From: Serinus canaria
Taxonomy: Eukaryota > Chordata > Aves > Passeriformes > Fringillidae
Length of the DNA: 64,000 bases
Direction of reading: 5' to 3'
NCBI RefSeq assembly: GCF_022539315.1
Contig: NC_066316.1
Span: 11,153,108 to 11,217,107 of the forward strand
Shown in pieces: positions 50,501 to 63,535 of the stretch (positions are counted from its first letter, which is position 1; each line of letters opens with the position of its first letter). The translations under genes were made by a program, and so were the position numbers. The notes beneath the pieces were generated by a model. The model made no database searches, was not told where the DNA came from, and saw only the letters and a program-made list of their open reading frames with translations.

Positions 50501-53306
50501 TTCACCATGAACTGTTGGGTCCCTGTGATGTTATATGGCAGCACATGGTGCTTCAGGAAGAGATATAGAGGTTGATGCACAGATGACAACATTTTTTCAA
50601 GCCTTTATTGTCCCAGCTCTGTTAGGTTTCTTTCCTCCACTCTTTTAAGTCGGTCTTGCAATATGTAAATTTGGAAGTATGTAAATTTTAGCTTTTTTGC
50701 CAAGATATACCAGTCTATTAATTATGGAGGTGAACAGGCGTGGTTTTTTTAAAAGTTTGAAAACAAGTTTAAGAATTTTTTTCTTGTTTACATTCAAATT
50801 TTGGAGTGGTCAGTTAGATGAGCTACCCATTCCTAAAATAATTCAGGAATTTCCATTTTCTTAAGTCTGTTGCAAGCTTTACCTTTAAAAAAATGAAAAT
50901 AATAGCAAGTGGTTTGGCAGTCACTGTAGAAATTCTTTTATGCAAGAATATTTCTAGCAAAGAGTAGCAAGTAAAGTATCAAGTGGGATACTTGCTGCAG
51001 AAAAAGCCAAAAAAGAACTTTCAAGGTAGCCAAAACACATTGGTATAGTCGTACTTGTAGCTCAGACAGAAGCAATTATGCAACATTTCTGGCCTACTCA
51101 GAGATATTTTTTTATTTCACAATATTAAAAATGGAACATAGTGTCAGAAAATTGCAAGCTTCTCTCTGCCTCCGGAGGAATCAAGGGAGTAATTAAATTG
51201 GATTTTGCTATGTCAATAATATCTTTCTCTTATTAATGGCATAATAATTTTGTAAATCAAGTCCTAGAAGTGTTTCCAGTGTCATAAAGGTGAAAGTGAT
51301 TAAGGGTTAATTAAATATATTCTCATGGAACTGAAATTGTTCTGTTGGGTATCGTTAGATTCCTTTCTCTAGAACTTTCAATTATTACAATTTAATGGCA
51401 TATTATGTACAGTTCAGACCTGAAATTTGTGTAGCCAAAAGCTCTTCACAATAATAAGCATACTGGTCGAGTGCAGTCATTATTCCTTCTCACAGATTTC
51501 TCTGAACATCCTAACAATATCACATATTAAAATCAATTCTATGTACCTGGTTGTTTTCTGAGCTAGATAAATCATTATACACAGCACAGCTGGAGGAGAA
51601 GTTTTAGCTCTGGAATGATGTCAGTCGTTCATCTCCAACAAATCCCCCAAAAAAGGCAATGAGTAAGTGCTGCCTTTTTTAATAGATGACAGCTGCAAGG
51701 GTCACAGATGGTAAGAAAGAGGATGAAAACCTTTCCCAAGCAGAGTCTTCTATAACCCATAGCATGAAAATAGCTCAAAGTGTGTGTGGAGAGCTTGGTA
51801 ATGAATGTCTGTTTAATGTGTGAGGTATTTAAACACAATGGCACAATGGTGCTTCAGAAAGATGAAATTATTCAGTTTTTCTGAAGTCTCTACAACAGGA
51901 CTGGGGTTGCTAAGGCAACCTGTTCTTCCTCAGCATGTGCTCTGGCTTGACAGCTGCATAGGTGGGTTACATTCAAAGTAACTCCACACATGTGAGGCAT
52001 TCCTGTGCTCATTGCAAAATGAGATTTTGTCAGTCCCTTGACACAGTCTTCTCTGTGTTCATTTTAGCCAGGATCTGCAGAAGATTTAGGCAAAGAAAAC
52101 CTTTCTGTTAAAGGCAGAATAAAGAAAATGCCCTGACTCTGATCTAGGCAAATTGAGGTGTTGCAGAGTCCAAATTAAAGGCACAGGAAAGGATGCATTG
52201 TACAGACACTTGGTTCCCATGCTGCAGAACAGACCTTGCACCTGTTTTGGCCACTTTAGGCCTGCCACTCTACCTGAGCAGCAATTAATCTAAATGAAAT
52301 ATCCATATTTTTCTCAACATAAACATAATCTCTAAGGGTGCTTATTCTCTCAATGTCACCTGCAATGCTTAAGATCCCTCAATATTTCATTTTAACTGAG
52401 CCTTATGAATTCGTGTACTGATGTTGTGCTTGGAATTCTTTGTAGCCATTTTCTGATCAGGTGTTCTAGGGTATTATGAAAGCAGGTAACAGAGTCAGTA
52501 ACAGCAGTATGAAAAAAACACTGATGGAAGCAATGCTCCTAGGGCTGAAGGAATTTTAGGAGGTTTTTAGTGTCTGGTTGCTTGATGAAGGCGACTGCAA
52601 AATGAAGTCCCAGCCCTGGGAAAACCACTCTGTATTAAAAGCAGTCAGTACCCAGGCTGGGTACTGGAACTGTAGAAAAGGGGGTGAAGAACAGCTAAAG
52701 TGAAGCTGTTTGGTGCCCACAAACCCAATTAAAAGTTTGTGTTAAGGATGCATGTCGATTTTGTGGAAATTCTCAAGGAATGATCACGCTGCTAAGCTTT
52801 ATGTTATCACTCTCCTTTAATGAAGCCCCACTTTGAATTAAAAGCAGACATATTCAGAAGCACATCATTTCACTGTAAACATCCACACTCTAAAAGACAC
52901 TTAAAATGCATGATATGCAATATTCAATGTCAAAGTGCATTAATATTTACAGATACCATTTGCAAATCATCTCAAACTCAGAGTCTGCCTTACCATATAA
53001 GGGAGTCCTCACTACAGCATGTTTTGATGTTTTAAAATTTTCTCTCTTTTAAATACTGTGAATCTTAAGAAAACTTCTAATCAGGTCGATGGTCTGATAT
53101 TTAGACAGGACAGATGCTTTCTAGCAGCAAACTGAAATTCAGTTTCAATTTGAGCTCAAATCACCAGCTGAATGATGTGATTCTAATATGTGGAAATCCA
53201 AAGTCATATAGAGGGTCATGGAATCTTCCCTCTCCTTCAAGTATTAAACCCAGTCTTGAAGCTAAACCCAGAAATTTTGAAATTGCTTGAAATGCTTTCT
53301 ACTCTC

Positions 53307-53324
53307 TTTTTTTTTTTTTTTTTT
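53307..53324. repeat. T18 homopolymer
   Basis: Eighteen T lie within a pyrimidine-rich stretch. No neighbouring element is recognised. Confidence 0.9.
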
Positions 53325-55252
53325 CCTCTTTATTCCATCTTCTGTTTCACCCAAACATGTTAGCTTGGCCTTAGGTTGATTGTGGTCATGAATTTTCCTC
53401 TGATCCAGCAGCAAGTGTGGCTCCTCAGCTATATTTTGATTTAGTGCTGAGCTCCAATCATTCCTCTTTCATTCAGTCTCGTCTTTTTTCCCCTGCTAAA
53501 TGGATGGGGACACATTTTAATAGGTTTCCTTTTGTAAACCCTGGGGGGAAGTCTTCATAGGAGGAAATATTCAAAATGATAGTATCTCTGTAATTGAAAG
53601 CACTACCAGGAAGAAATGAAAAATGTTTCCAAATTAGCTGGACCAATAGTGGCATGTCAGATAAAGTTCAGATACTTTCAGAGCTGAGCAGATTGAATTT
53701 CTGTACCACTGAGGCCTGAACAATTTTAAAATCATAATTTGGGGGACATGTTACAGAGCAAACATAATCCTATTTCCCCCCGAAATTCTACCCCAAAGCT
53801 TTTCTCTTTCTTGCCTCTACTTGCTACAAACCCGTAATACCAGTGATATTTAATTTGAAATACTTAAAGCAGCTTTCCTGGGAGGACAAGCAACTTGAAA
53901 GAAAGCTTGTGTGACTCCAACAAATGCACAGGGCCAAGAGATGATATTTTCTCTGAAGATTAACCTTTTCCTGTGTATGATATTGTACACCAGGCAACAG
54001 AGAAAAGCTGATTCATAAACCTGTAACAAAAATGCAGTGTATTGTAGTTTCAGATATGTAGAAAATATATTTCTTTTCGCTTTTTCTGCACTGCATAATT
54101 TTTTTCCACTACTTGATCAGAACATAAATAAGCTCTCTAAGGAAGTGCTTCAACTTGTTTCTCAGCTCAGTTTTCTAGGAAGAATGAAGTCAGGGTTAAG
54201 GCTGTGTTGTAAAAAATATTATTGTATTTAAGTAATTTGGAAAATGTCAGTTTTGAAAGTCAAAATTGAAGAGTCTTTACATTTAGACCAAGAACATCAT
54301 CTTAAATAGAAATATTAAATTTTTCTAGCACCCTTATAATGTAACCCTATAGAAGCTCTCTAAGAGTAGGAATTCTGTTCTTTTTTTTTTTCCACTTTCT
54401 ATAAACATTTTGTCCTATGTACCTTCCAAAATGAGGATGTTGGTGGATGTGTGATGGCAAAGGTATTTTTAAATCACCTTGTATAATTCAACCTCACCAG
54501 CACAACTGTGGTAGCATGTGGGGGGACAAGTTTGGAGCAAATTTCAGTCCTATAAACTTCTTAGGCCAGCTCTGAATACTAAACCAAGTTCTTGGGTAGC
54601 TCCATCTTCAGCTTGGTATGCCAGAAGTAATTAGTGTGGAGAGGGCATGCTGGGAACAGAGTTAATATTGCTCAGTTTGTGCCATGCCAAGATATTGATG
54701 TGTAAATATTGGTAGAGTTGTGTGTAAAACAGCTTTTAAAACTGGAAAGTTTAAGCAAGAAGGAGTAAAAATGTGGAAGGCTGTAGGGAATCATAGCCTG
54801 GCAGACAGGTGTTGGCTGTTGGACAGCCTTAGCTGATATATTTTGGGCAATTCTGGGTAGTTTGAAGCAAAGATCTAGGTGATCTTAAGTATTAAGGGTG
54901 TAAAGTTTTCCGATTTTTAAGAATAATAGAAAATCTGGGGAAGGAACTCAGTAGGATAACTCTACACAAACTCTTGTTCGTGCTTAGGTTTACTTTAAAC
55001 TGAAATATGGACCACTGAGAAGAACCTATACATTGGTAAACACTATTCCCTCATGTGAATATTCTGAAACTCATTCTAATATGTATGTTTATGGGAGTAA
55101 TAATGTGAACACTTACAGAATTACAAAAGTGGTCTTATATGAAGACAAGAGCTTCTAGACTGATATACTCTCAGAGATAATTAAAATCATTCCTTCATAA
55201 CATTAAGTGATTCTGAATAAATCTTTTTTTCATCACTCTATTAGAATACAGC

Positions 55253-55328
55253 TGTTTGGTTTGGTTTGGGGTTTTTGGTTTTGTTTTTTTTGTTGTTTTT
55301 TTTTTTGGTTTTTTGTTTTTTTTTTTTT
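55253..55328. repeat. T/G-rich low-complexity tract
   Basis: About 75 bases consist almost only of T and G (GTTTGGTTTGG, then T runs separated by G or GG). On the minus strand it is an A/C-rich tract like those at 8652 and 16836. The 115-codon lysine/glutamine-rich minus-strand frame over it is an artefact of this composition. Confidence 0.88.
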
Positions 55329-56031
55329 AATAAAAAAGGGAGGGACCCAATAACCATGGCACAATAACAACATTTGAAAAAAAATTTTTCTGACTTCTGA
55401 CTTAAGATGTCTTCCTAACGTGAAATTCTTATCTGAGTTTCTGGGGTCATTGACATTGTGAACAGTTTGTCTATTTCCTTTTTCCTGCTTCAGGATGAAA
55501 ATGCTATAAATCCAAAGGTGAGGTTCAATACAAGTTGCACGTTGCACGTGTTCAGTTGTGTGAAAATTCAGACGTTTCATTAGATTGACTTGTTTGGCTT
55601 CATCTTTGTGGGCAAGTCAGATTGATAAAAGCAGTAACACACAGCCTAGAGGTCTCTGAAGACCTTTAGGATTTAAGCTTCATCTGCTTTTTAATCCTAC
55701 CATCTTTTATTATTCTGTGGGATGGCATGGTTTGGCTCCTGGAGCTGGCAGGTGGCAGCGATCCCGTGATTGCATCTTGGCTGTGTGCTGCCAAGGCACA
55801 AAGGAGAGCCATGGTAATCCACTCCACTGCATATTGCCTGTGCTTTTAGTACCCTTAATCTCATCCTAAAGTCCTACATCTCTGTAAGTTTTATATGCAT
55901 ATGTTTTAACTTTTGGAGAAAGTAGCATAAAATAATAATTAGGCTTCATATACCACTCTGCCACCAAGAGCAACAAAAATGTCTAATGATCATGAAGAAT
56001 AAATGGTCCTGTCCAGGCTGCCTCTTTTTTC

Positions 56032-56055
56032 TTTTTTTTTTTTTTTTTTTTTTTT
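56032..56055. repeat. T24 homopolymer
   Basis: Twenty-four consecutive T follow a CCTCTTTTTTC lead-in. It could be the reverse of a poly(A) tail, but no retroposed body is recognised on the upstream or downstream side. Confidence 0.9.
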
Positions 56056-57980
56056 GCCAAGGCTTAGCTATTTAATATATGTAAATTATTTAACCTACAC
56101 TTGTCCTTAAAATATGATTGTGCCATCATTTATGTTCACTTTAAATCAGCTTTCAAAAGGAAAAGATTTGAAGATTTGCAATGACATTTATTTCTACTGC
56201 CATCTGTGCTCCAAAACTTCTATTTATTAGTATATTTATTCCATTTAGATATAATGTGATTTATCTCTCCCCTCATCTTAGTAAACATTTAGGTTGTAAT
56301 TCTGTAGTTATTTATGACTGGACTTGAGGCTGTTTTCAAGCACTTTAAAACCTTTATTATTTTTTCCTCTTGGAGTGGCATAAAAAAGGCCTTAAGTCAA
56401 AATCCAGTATATCTCAAGAAAGCCAGAGTAATTACCTTAAGAAGATAGAATGCAATAGCACTGGCAGAACAGGAAATGTCCCCTCTGCCCCTGGCCTCCA
56501 GGACAGCAAAACAATTCAAGGACAGTGTGGACTCAAAAAGGAGATTTAAAGGGTTTTTTTTCTGGCTCAGGTTTTGTTAACCTGGGTCATTACTGGGATT
56601 CTCAGGTATGCTGCTGCTCACCATCCACAATGGCTCTTCTGCCTGCACAGGCAGGATGAGTTTGGGACTCATTCCTGTAGGACATGAGTGGGACGGAAAT
56701 AAACCAACTCTTCATCTGATCTATTTTTGTGTTGGATACAGAAGGTGATATCCAGCAGATTTGAGAGTGTGACTTTTAAAGGAAAATGTGTCAGACATGT
56801 AGAGGATGTGTAAGCATTAATAAAACAATGAACACTTTTGTCCACTCCCAACTAGCAATGCTAATTCATCCTTCTTGGAGAAAAGCATCAAGTAGGTAAT
56901 GATATTTGAGATCTGAGTTCATTAGTGATAGATGCACTTGAAAATGGTGATAATAACAAAATATTTATCCATCTTCAATGCCTATTTTTATGTGCACTTT
57001 TTTCCAGAAGGTTTTAGAGCATCCCAAATGGATTTGTTTCTGTAACATGATGTCTGTTCATATTAATGTTTGGGAGAGAGATCAATGAATTTATTTATGA
57101 AAACATATTTATCAATTCTGCAGATGGCAAAATAAGCAAGCAATGATATTGTGGCTATCATGATTAAACATCATCTCTGAAAACCCTTTCAGTGTTGATA
57201 TTTGCCCTGTGTTTATGCTTTGGTTAGTCAATTGTAAAGATCAGATTGGAAGCAACTTCTTTGCTGATTTTAAAAGGAGGAAATAATTTTTCCTACCCAC
57301 CTGAGTGTCAATTTGCCAGGAGTAAACTAAAATGCTCCAGAATGGAGACTGGCAAATATTGCCAACTGTTACTCAAATGGCATGCTATGATATCAATATT
57401 CCTGGCATGGATATGTATATGTATGGGGTTTTTTTAATTATTATTCACAATTTTGATGCATGAAGTTGGTGTTCCATTTTGTGTGTTTAACTTGGGAGAG
57501 ATTAATTTGATGATCAATCAGATGTAGTAAAAAGTCCTCCTGATATTACACTTTCTTCATTTTTATCTTTTCTCGAATATTTCCAAATCTCCTTTTCCTT
57601 TTGGCATCCTTCAGTAACTTTGTTTAGGGCCTAAATACCTCCGTGATGGAATTTTTGGATAAAACCGTGTTAAACTCATTGGAAGCAAGATGGGTTTCTA
57701 AGAGGCAGCTATCTTTGTAGACAGCCCCAAGTTCTGTCTGTGCCTAATGAGACCCAGGCTCTCATGGCTCTGAAATGCTCAGGTTGCTGTGCTGGGTGTG
57801 CAGAGCCTGTGCTGGCTGGGGATCTGCAGTGGAGCTGCACAAACCATGCTGGGCCATGGGGCCATTATTAAATTTGCTGTACGCTCCTGTGGCTCCTGGC
57901 AGCGCAGCCTCGTCTGCTGAGATGCCATTGAAATCAGCTCCTCAGGCAAAACATCCATTAAACTTTCTTCTTGAAAGGAC

Positions 57981-58000
57981 AAAAAAAAAAAAAAAAAAAA
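57981..58000. repeat. A20 homopolymer
   Basis: Twenty A follow GAAAGGAC. The preceding 200 bases are more GC-rich than the local average, so a retroposed insertion with a poly(A) tail is conceivable, but I recognise no parent gene or family. Confidence 0.88.
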
Positions 58001-61000
58001 CAAAACTTCTGCTAATTTGCTGCAATTTATGTTTGCTTTGTGATTCTGCAGCCCAGCCTGCCAATGGAACTGTGCTAATCAGGAGGAACTGGTGCCTGTA
58101 TGCATTCAGACATCCTACAACTACCACTCCTCAACTAAAACAATATTCCACAAGGCTTTGGTTTTATTTTTCTAGCATGGTTGGAGCCTTGTGGCATATG
58201 ATTTTGCAATTTTTGTTTTTTCACCTTAAAAATCCTTGAGTGTTTTGCTTGCTGAAATGACTGTTCTTAGAGTACTGTACTTTTTCCTTTTATATAGTGT
58301 AGTTTAATGATAGAAAATAGGTGTCTCACAGATAAAATTATGTACTGCTGCTATTGTGTCCTGTCTCTAAGGCTTAAGCCCTGTAATCTTTTAAAAATTG
58401 ATCATTAGTTGCTTATCTTCCATAATGTTACTGTTGACTAAAAATTCGGAAAACACTTAAATTATAAGGGAAAAAAAAATAATAGGAGATGGTGGGTAGC
58501 ACTTTGTGGGAAAACTATTAGAAATAGAGAGTGAGTAGGAGAAGCATTTCTTATAAAAGGTTTCAAGACCCCAGAAATCTAAGATGAAAAAAGAACAATT
58601 TAACTGTGTGAACATACTAGATCCGTTTTTTTGTTTGGTTAGGGATTTTTTGGGTTTTCTGGTGTTTTCTTAGAGACATATAAAGGTCTGTGGACTCTCT
58701 GTGAACCTGATCATCTCATGCAAAAAGCTAAAGGTCCATTCAGATTTTGAGTAAGCAATTTCCATTCCACTGGACTCTTATTTGTGCTTGAAATCTGTGG
58801 TTGTGTTGCTCACCTGACAAGATAAATGCTACAAAATTAATCCAAAATTACTCTAATTTCCATTCTGGAGAGAGTGAACAACTCAAGAGAATGGTGTTTT
58901 CTATTGATATTTTAGGATTAGTTTGAAAATAGGAAAATCTCCACCTCTGTCTTGCAGGAATTTGTTTATATTGGTCACAAGCAGCAGTTTGTTCAAACAG
59001 ACAGAATATTCAGGTGATTTTATTGCTGAAATTCATGTCAGTGTCCAGGATTTGATCTGGTGTTTGAGACTGCAGCAAGGTGTGCTATCATGTGCCTGTA
59101 AGTTTGTGTAGCTCATATGAGTTTGGGTTACTCATACCCTGCTCTTTCCCTACTTGTTTCTAAATCCTAGAAAGAGGCTGAGAGTAACTTGTGCTGTCTG
59201 AGGCAAGGAAATTTTACCTAATAAATTAGCAATTCTCTTAGCTCACTAATCTAGTTCAGACTCTCTCTGCTCTATTTTATGTTATTGTGCTGTGATTTTA
59301 TTTTTTTTTTCTCATTTTGATCTTAGTGTCACAATTAGATCACAGGTTTTACTATGCTGGGATAAACTCATGATCCAACTCATTCACTTCTCACTGTTTG
59401 TGAGACCAGATGTTTCTGGTGGGTGCTAGAAATGTGCTGAATGATTGAGCTTATTGATAGAAAATATTGACATTTAGACCCTCTTTTCACCTTTATTCCT
59501 GGGCAAGCTTTTGTTTCTTAACCAGTGAGATATCTAAAGAGAGATATGAAAGTGAAGGGTGTGTAGTATCACTTATCCTAATCTCACATTTTAGTGAGGA
59601 GCAGGGTGGAGGTGCACTGCCATGTTTTACAGGATACTGCCAGACCTTCATGTTGTTTAATCCCTGTTTAAAACTTCAATTAATCCTGAATTAAATTTTC
59701 AAGCATACAAAGTTTGATGCGTTAGCGACAAAAGTTCTGGATATTTTAATTAAATGCCATTTCTCTTAAGCATGTTAGGATTCAGCAATGTTGACTCTGT
59801 GCTGAAATCTCATTTTGCTTAGAATTCAGTAGCTATGATTATCAGGGTACAATTGCAGCCTTGGTGCTCTCTGCTAAGGATGGGAAAATTGCTTAGACTG
59901 AAACGATTTGCAAATTTCTGCACATCAAGGGGTTGCCTGCCAAGATTTTGCTTTTCACAAATGTGAATCTCTCACAGTGGGAACACACACGGGCAATTGC
60001 TCTCCAAGAGATGCTTTATTCTCAAATTTGCTTTCCCTAGCTTGAGGCAGTTGCATGTCAGCTCCAGGTGCCTGTTGTGGGCAGCTCCATCTGACCGTCT
60101 AGAGCATCGCTTTTAGGTAATTTTGCATCCTTGTGAAACTTGTTAAAAAGCCATTTCAGAGAGACATTCTGTGCTTTCCAGGTAGGACAGCTTGCTGAGC
60201 TGGCTGGGAAGAGCATGTTTGTGTGTGTCTCTAAAAGATGGATTGGAAACAACTGAAAGACTAAAACAGCAGGCTGCTGGAGAAGAACAGAGATGGCTCT
60301 GTGTGTGTGGTGTGCCCACCTAGAGACAGGTGACTTTCAGGGAGATCAAAAGATGCTGTTGATCTCAGGCAGCCTTCTGTAAACTGAGGGGAGAATATAA
60401 ATTTAAAAGTGCAGACATGTGCTCTGATGTGAGGTGACTGAAACCAGCCTTCAGCCTTTGTATTTTAAGTCTCATGACCTGTGGAGCACCGTTTCCCATG
60501 GCTGCATTCACAAGAGAGAAAGAATAACTGATTTTTCTTCCTTTTATCTTTCTTTCTTCCACTTAGTTTAGAAAAAGGAACAACAATATAAACAGCTAAG
60601 CAAACTCCCCACACTCTCTTGTCCTTATTACCATTATCTTTTGGGCCTAAATGATAAAGTTGGAGGTGATAAATTTGAGAGCTACCTGAGAGAAAAGGAA
60701 AAAAAAAAACAAACAAATCATTGCAATGATGATCTTCTGGAGTTTATAGGAAATATCAACCAAGACACTCACCCCAAAAGGTCATTACCACAAAAAAGGA
60801 GCCAAATTCCCTATTTTAAAAGATTCCACAGAGGGCAAAGTCTATAAAAATCAAAACATTTTTTTCCATGTCAAATCACCATTCTGATCATACAAATACT
60901 AAAACAATGTGGCTTGGTTTTTTGTTTTCTAATAGCTCTAGGGCAGCAATTGTTGCTACTGTGTCTTCTGACTTCATTGCCACCATGTGCCATTTCTGCT

Positions 61001-61446
61001 TGGGTTTAGAACTAGAAGAAATGTGAATTTACCCACCTGAGTGTGACCTCTTAGTATAAATTAGTACTAGAGGTTTTGGGTTTTTTTTCCAGACCATTCT
61101 GCTGAAAACATGAAGCAGACAATGGCTCCTGAGGAGCAGATGAAGAATAAATAAAGAAAGTATTTTAGGGACTGGTATAACAATCTAGAGAACACAAAAC
61201 TAAGGCAGCCAGACATGCAAAAACCCTTTTTTATTCCAGGGACACATAGCTGATGACCTACAACCAAGTCCATATTGCCTTAGGGAAAAACAGGCAGATA
61301 GAGAGTTTCTAGAGGCCAGCAGGAAAGATTGGGATGGGTGTCCCCTGTGGAGCATCCCTTCCTGGGCAGCCTGTTCCATGCAGCAGGGAATCACATCATG
61401 TTGACAACCATGATCATCTTGTACCTCAGTGATATGACACTTGTCA

Positions 61447-61528
61447 TCAATACCTGTCACTCATCAATACCTGTCACTCATCAATACCTGTCACTCATCA
61501 ATACCTGTCACTCATCAATACCTGTCAC
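61447..61528 (+). repeat. 17-bp minisatellite, five copies
   Basis: The unit TCAATACCTGTCACTCA starts at 61447, 61464, 61481, 61498 and 61515. The first four copies are identical, and the fifth is cut after TCAATACCTGTCAC. The near-perfect identity points to recent expansion. Confidence 0.97.
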
Positions 61529-62269
61529 CATCCTGCTGGTTTTTGGATGATACTGCCATTTTGACTCTGAAATTGGCTTAATTAGAGTGCCACTGTTGCA
61601 CACCAATTGACTGTTCAACCCTGAGCACACCTGGTTTTTGTGACATCTCTCAAGTATTAGGAGGAATTTTATTTACTTGCCTTGCTGTCACAGAGATGTA
61701 ACAGTCTGGAATCTCACAGGAGGGTGTGGTGGTGTCTTTCTTCATGGCATTTTTGTGAAGTTCTGAAGTGTGAGTCCCCAGATCCACAATATTCATAAGC
61801 AATAATTTTTATGAAAATGAAAAAAAGTTGAAATCCTTAATCTACTTTCTGTTTCCTTTAACAAATAGGTATGAGGTAAGACAAATGGGAAAACAAAGCT
61901 GTGTAGGAAATGTGAGAAGACTATTGCAAACACTCAAATTACTCAAAATCACTTGTCTCTCAAAGTAAGAATTTGCATTTAGAGAAAGCATCAGTCTGAG
62001 CAAGAAATTACTGTAATTAAAGATAAACATGTCTGTGAGGTATTTCTCAGTGCAAAATTAATGAAGTTTGTTCTGAAACAACTTTGCCATAGAAAAACTA
62101 TATCAAAAAACAATATCAAAAACCAAGACAAACCTGCAAACATGATTATATTTGGAAACTCTTGGGGCATTCCCTTTCACTGTGTAGTACAGTTTTTTCA
62201 TGTTTCCTTTCAGGTTGTTAATTAGCTGCTGACTGGGTTAAGAAATTAAAGAAATTAGCACCTAAATTC

Positions 62270-62293
62270 TTTTTTTTTTTTTTTTTTTTTTTT
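62270..62293. repeat. T24 homopolymer
   Basis: Twenty-four T lie between CCTAAATTC and CAAATGGGGG. No adjoining retroposed body is recognised. Confidence 0.9.
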
Positions 62294-63183
62294 CAAATGG
62301 GGGTTTAAAGAAAGAGTTAATCTAAACTGTCAAGCCCAGAGCCAGCAAACTTGGATATAATTTGGAGTTCAGACAATAGCTGATGTACAAACATTCTAAT
62401 CTTGGGTGTGCAACATCTAGCAGCAAAAACTCAATAATTCTATGGTGAGTATCTTCCATGGTACTGAATTTGTGTGTGAGAAAAATCTGCAGAGGTAAAA
62501 GTAATGGACACTGCAAGTTTGATGGGTTTCTGTTCCCAAGGTGCTTTGGCTCCCAAGCTCTTCCACTTGAAGTTGTGCTAACTCACTCAAATGAGTTTGT
62601 TTGTGACTGTAATCAAAGCATAAATGTGCAAGTCCCAGCCCCAGTGGCATAAATGTTTTCTTTTGACCAGTCAGTTTTCAGGTAACCTCAGCTGCTCTTT
62701 GGGTTACAGTCATCTGCTGAATTGGGACTGCTTCTCGGATGAGCTGTCTAGTGCATTTTGGTTTTTGTCAGGTTTAATTAATTCATTCATTAATTGCAGA
62801 GAGAATCAGCCAACCTGTGTCTTAAACAATCTTACATCATTGTCTTCCTTTATTATCTTAATGAAACAACTTGCATCTTGAATGACTCTGCTAAATTGGC
62901 ATCTGTAATTACCTATGAAAGCATAATTTATTTTTTTAAAAAGGGGTCACAATTTCACTTTGTTCAGAAATATTTTTCTAAACCTTATTCTTTTTAATAT
63001 TCAATTTTGATTATATTTGAGCCTCTATTTAGCTTGAAAATAAATGTTTTATCTCCAGTAAGCCTAAAGTCCTATTTTTAAATTTTTTTTACCTCATTGC
63101 ATAATGGACTGTAAGCAGTTAAAGTTGAAAAATGTCTGGTCAAGATTCTTCTAACTGGTGAAAACTTAGTTCTGAGCAGCCTA

Positions 63184-63535
63184 GGATTTGGACCTTTTTA
63201 GTCTGGAGAAGACAAGAAAAAGGGGATCTCATTACTGCCTATCAATATCTCAAAGGCAGGTGCCAGGTCCACTCATGGCCAGTGACAGGACAAGGCCATA
63301 AACTGAAACATGAGAAGTTTTTAAACCTTTGAAACCTCAACATGAGGAACAATTTGACATGGAAAGTGGCAGAGCAGTGGCACAGCTGCCCAGGGGGGAT
63401 GTGGAGTCTCCCTGGAGACATTCAGACCCCACCTGGACACGCTCCTGTGTCATCTGCTCCAGGTTGGAGCAGGGGTTGGAATGGGTGATTTCCTGAGATC
63501 CCTTCCAGCCCTAAAACTTCTGTGATCCAGTGATG
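63184..63535 (+). mobile_element. CR1 LINE 3' fragment, sense
   Basis: The segment follows the sense CR1 3' end: GGGGATCTCATTACTGCCTA, ATCAATATCTCAAAGGCAGG, CCAGTGACAGGACAAGGCCA, AAACTGAAACATGAGAAGTT, CAACATGAGGAACAATTTGA, GATGTGGAGTCTCCCTGGAG, GACCCCACCTGGACACGCTC and finally CCCTTCCAGCCCTAAAACTT with a TGTGATCCAGTGATG end. It is about 350 bp, 5'-truncated and noncoding. It keeps the 3' terminus, as expected of target-primed retroposition. Confidence 0.92.

Noticed and set aside
55233..55580. Lysine/glutamine-rich minus-strand frame of 115 codons
   Set aside because: Composition is dictated by the T/G-rich low-complexity tract at 55253-55328.
57775..58239. Plus-strand frame of 154 codons with an internal A20 run
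   Set aside because: The reading frame crosses the homopolymer as a poly-lysine stretch. No parent gene is recognised, so a processed pseudogene cannot be supported.
61447..61528. CRISPR-like array
   Set aside because: The 17-bp units are directly tandem without spacers, and the genome is vertebrate. It is a minisatellite.
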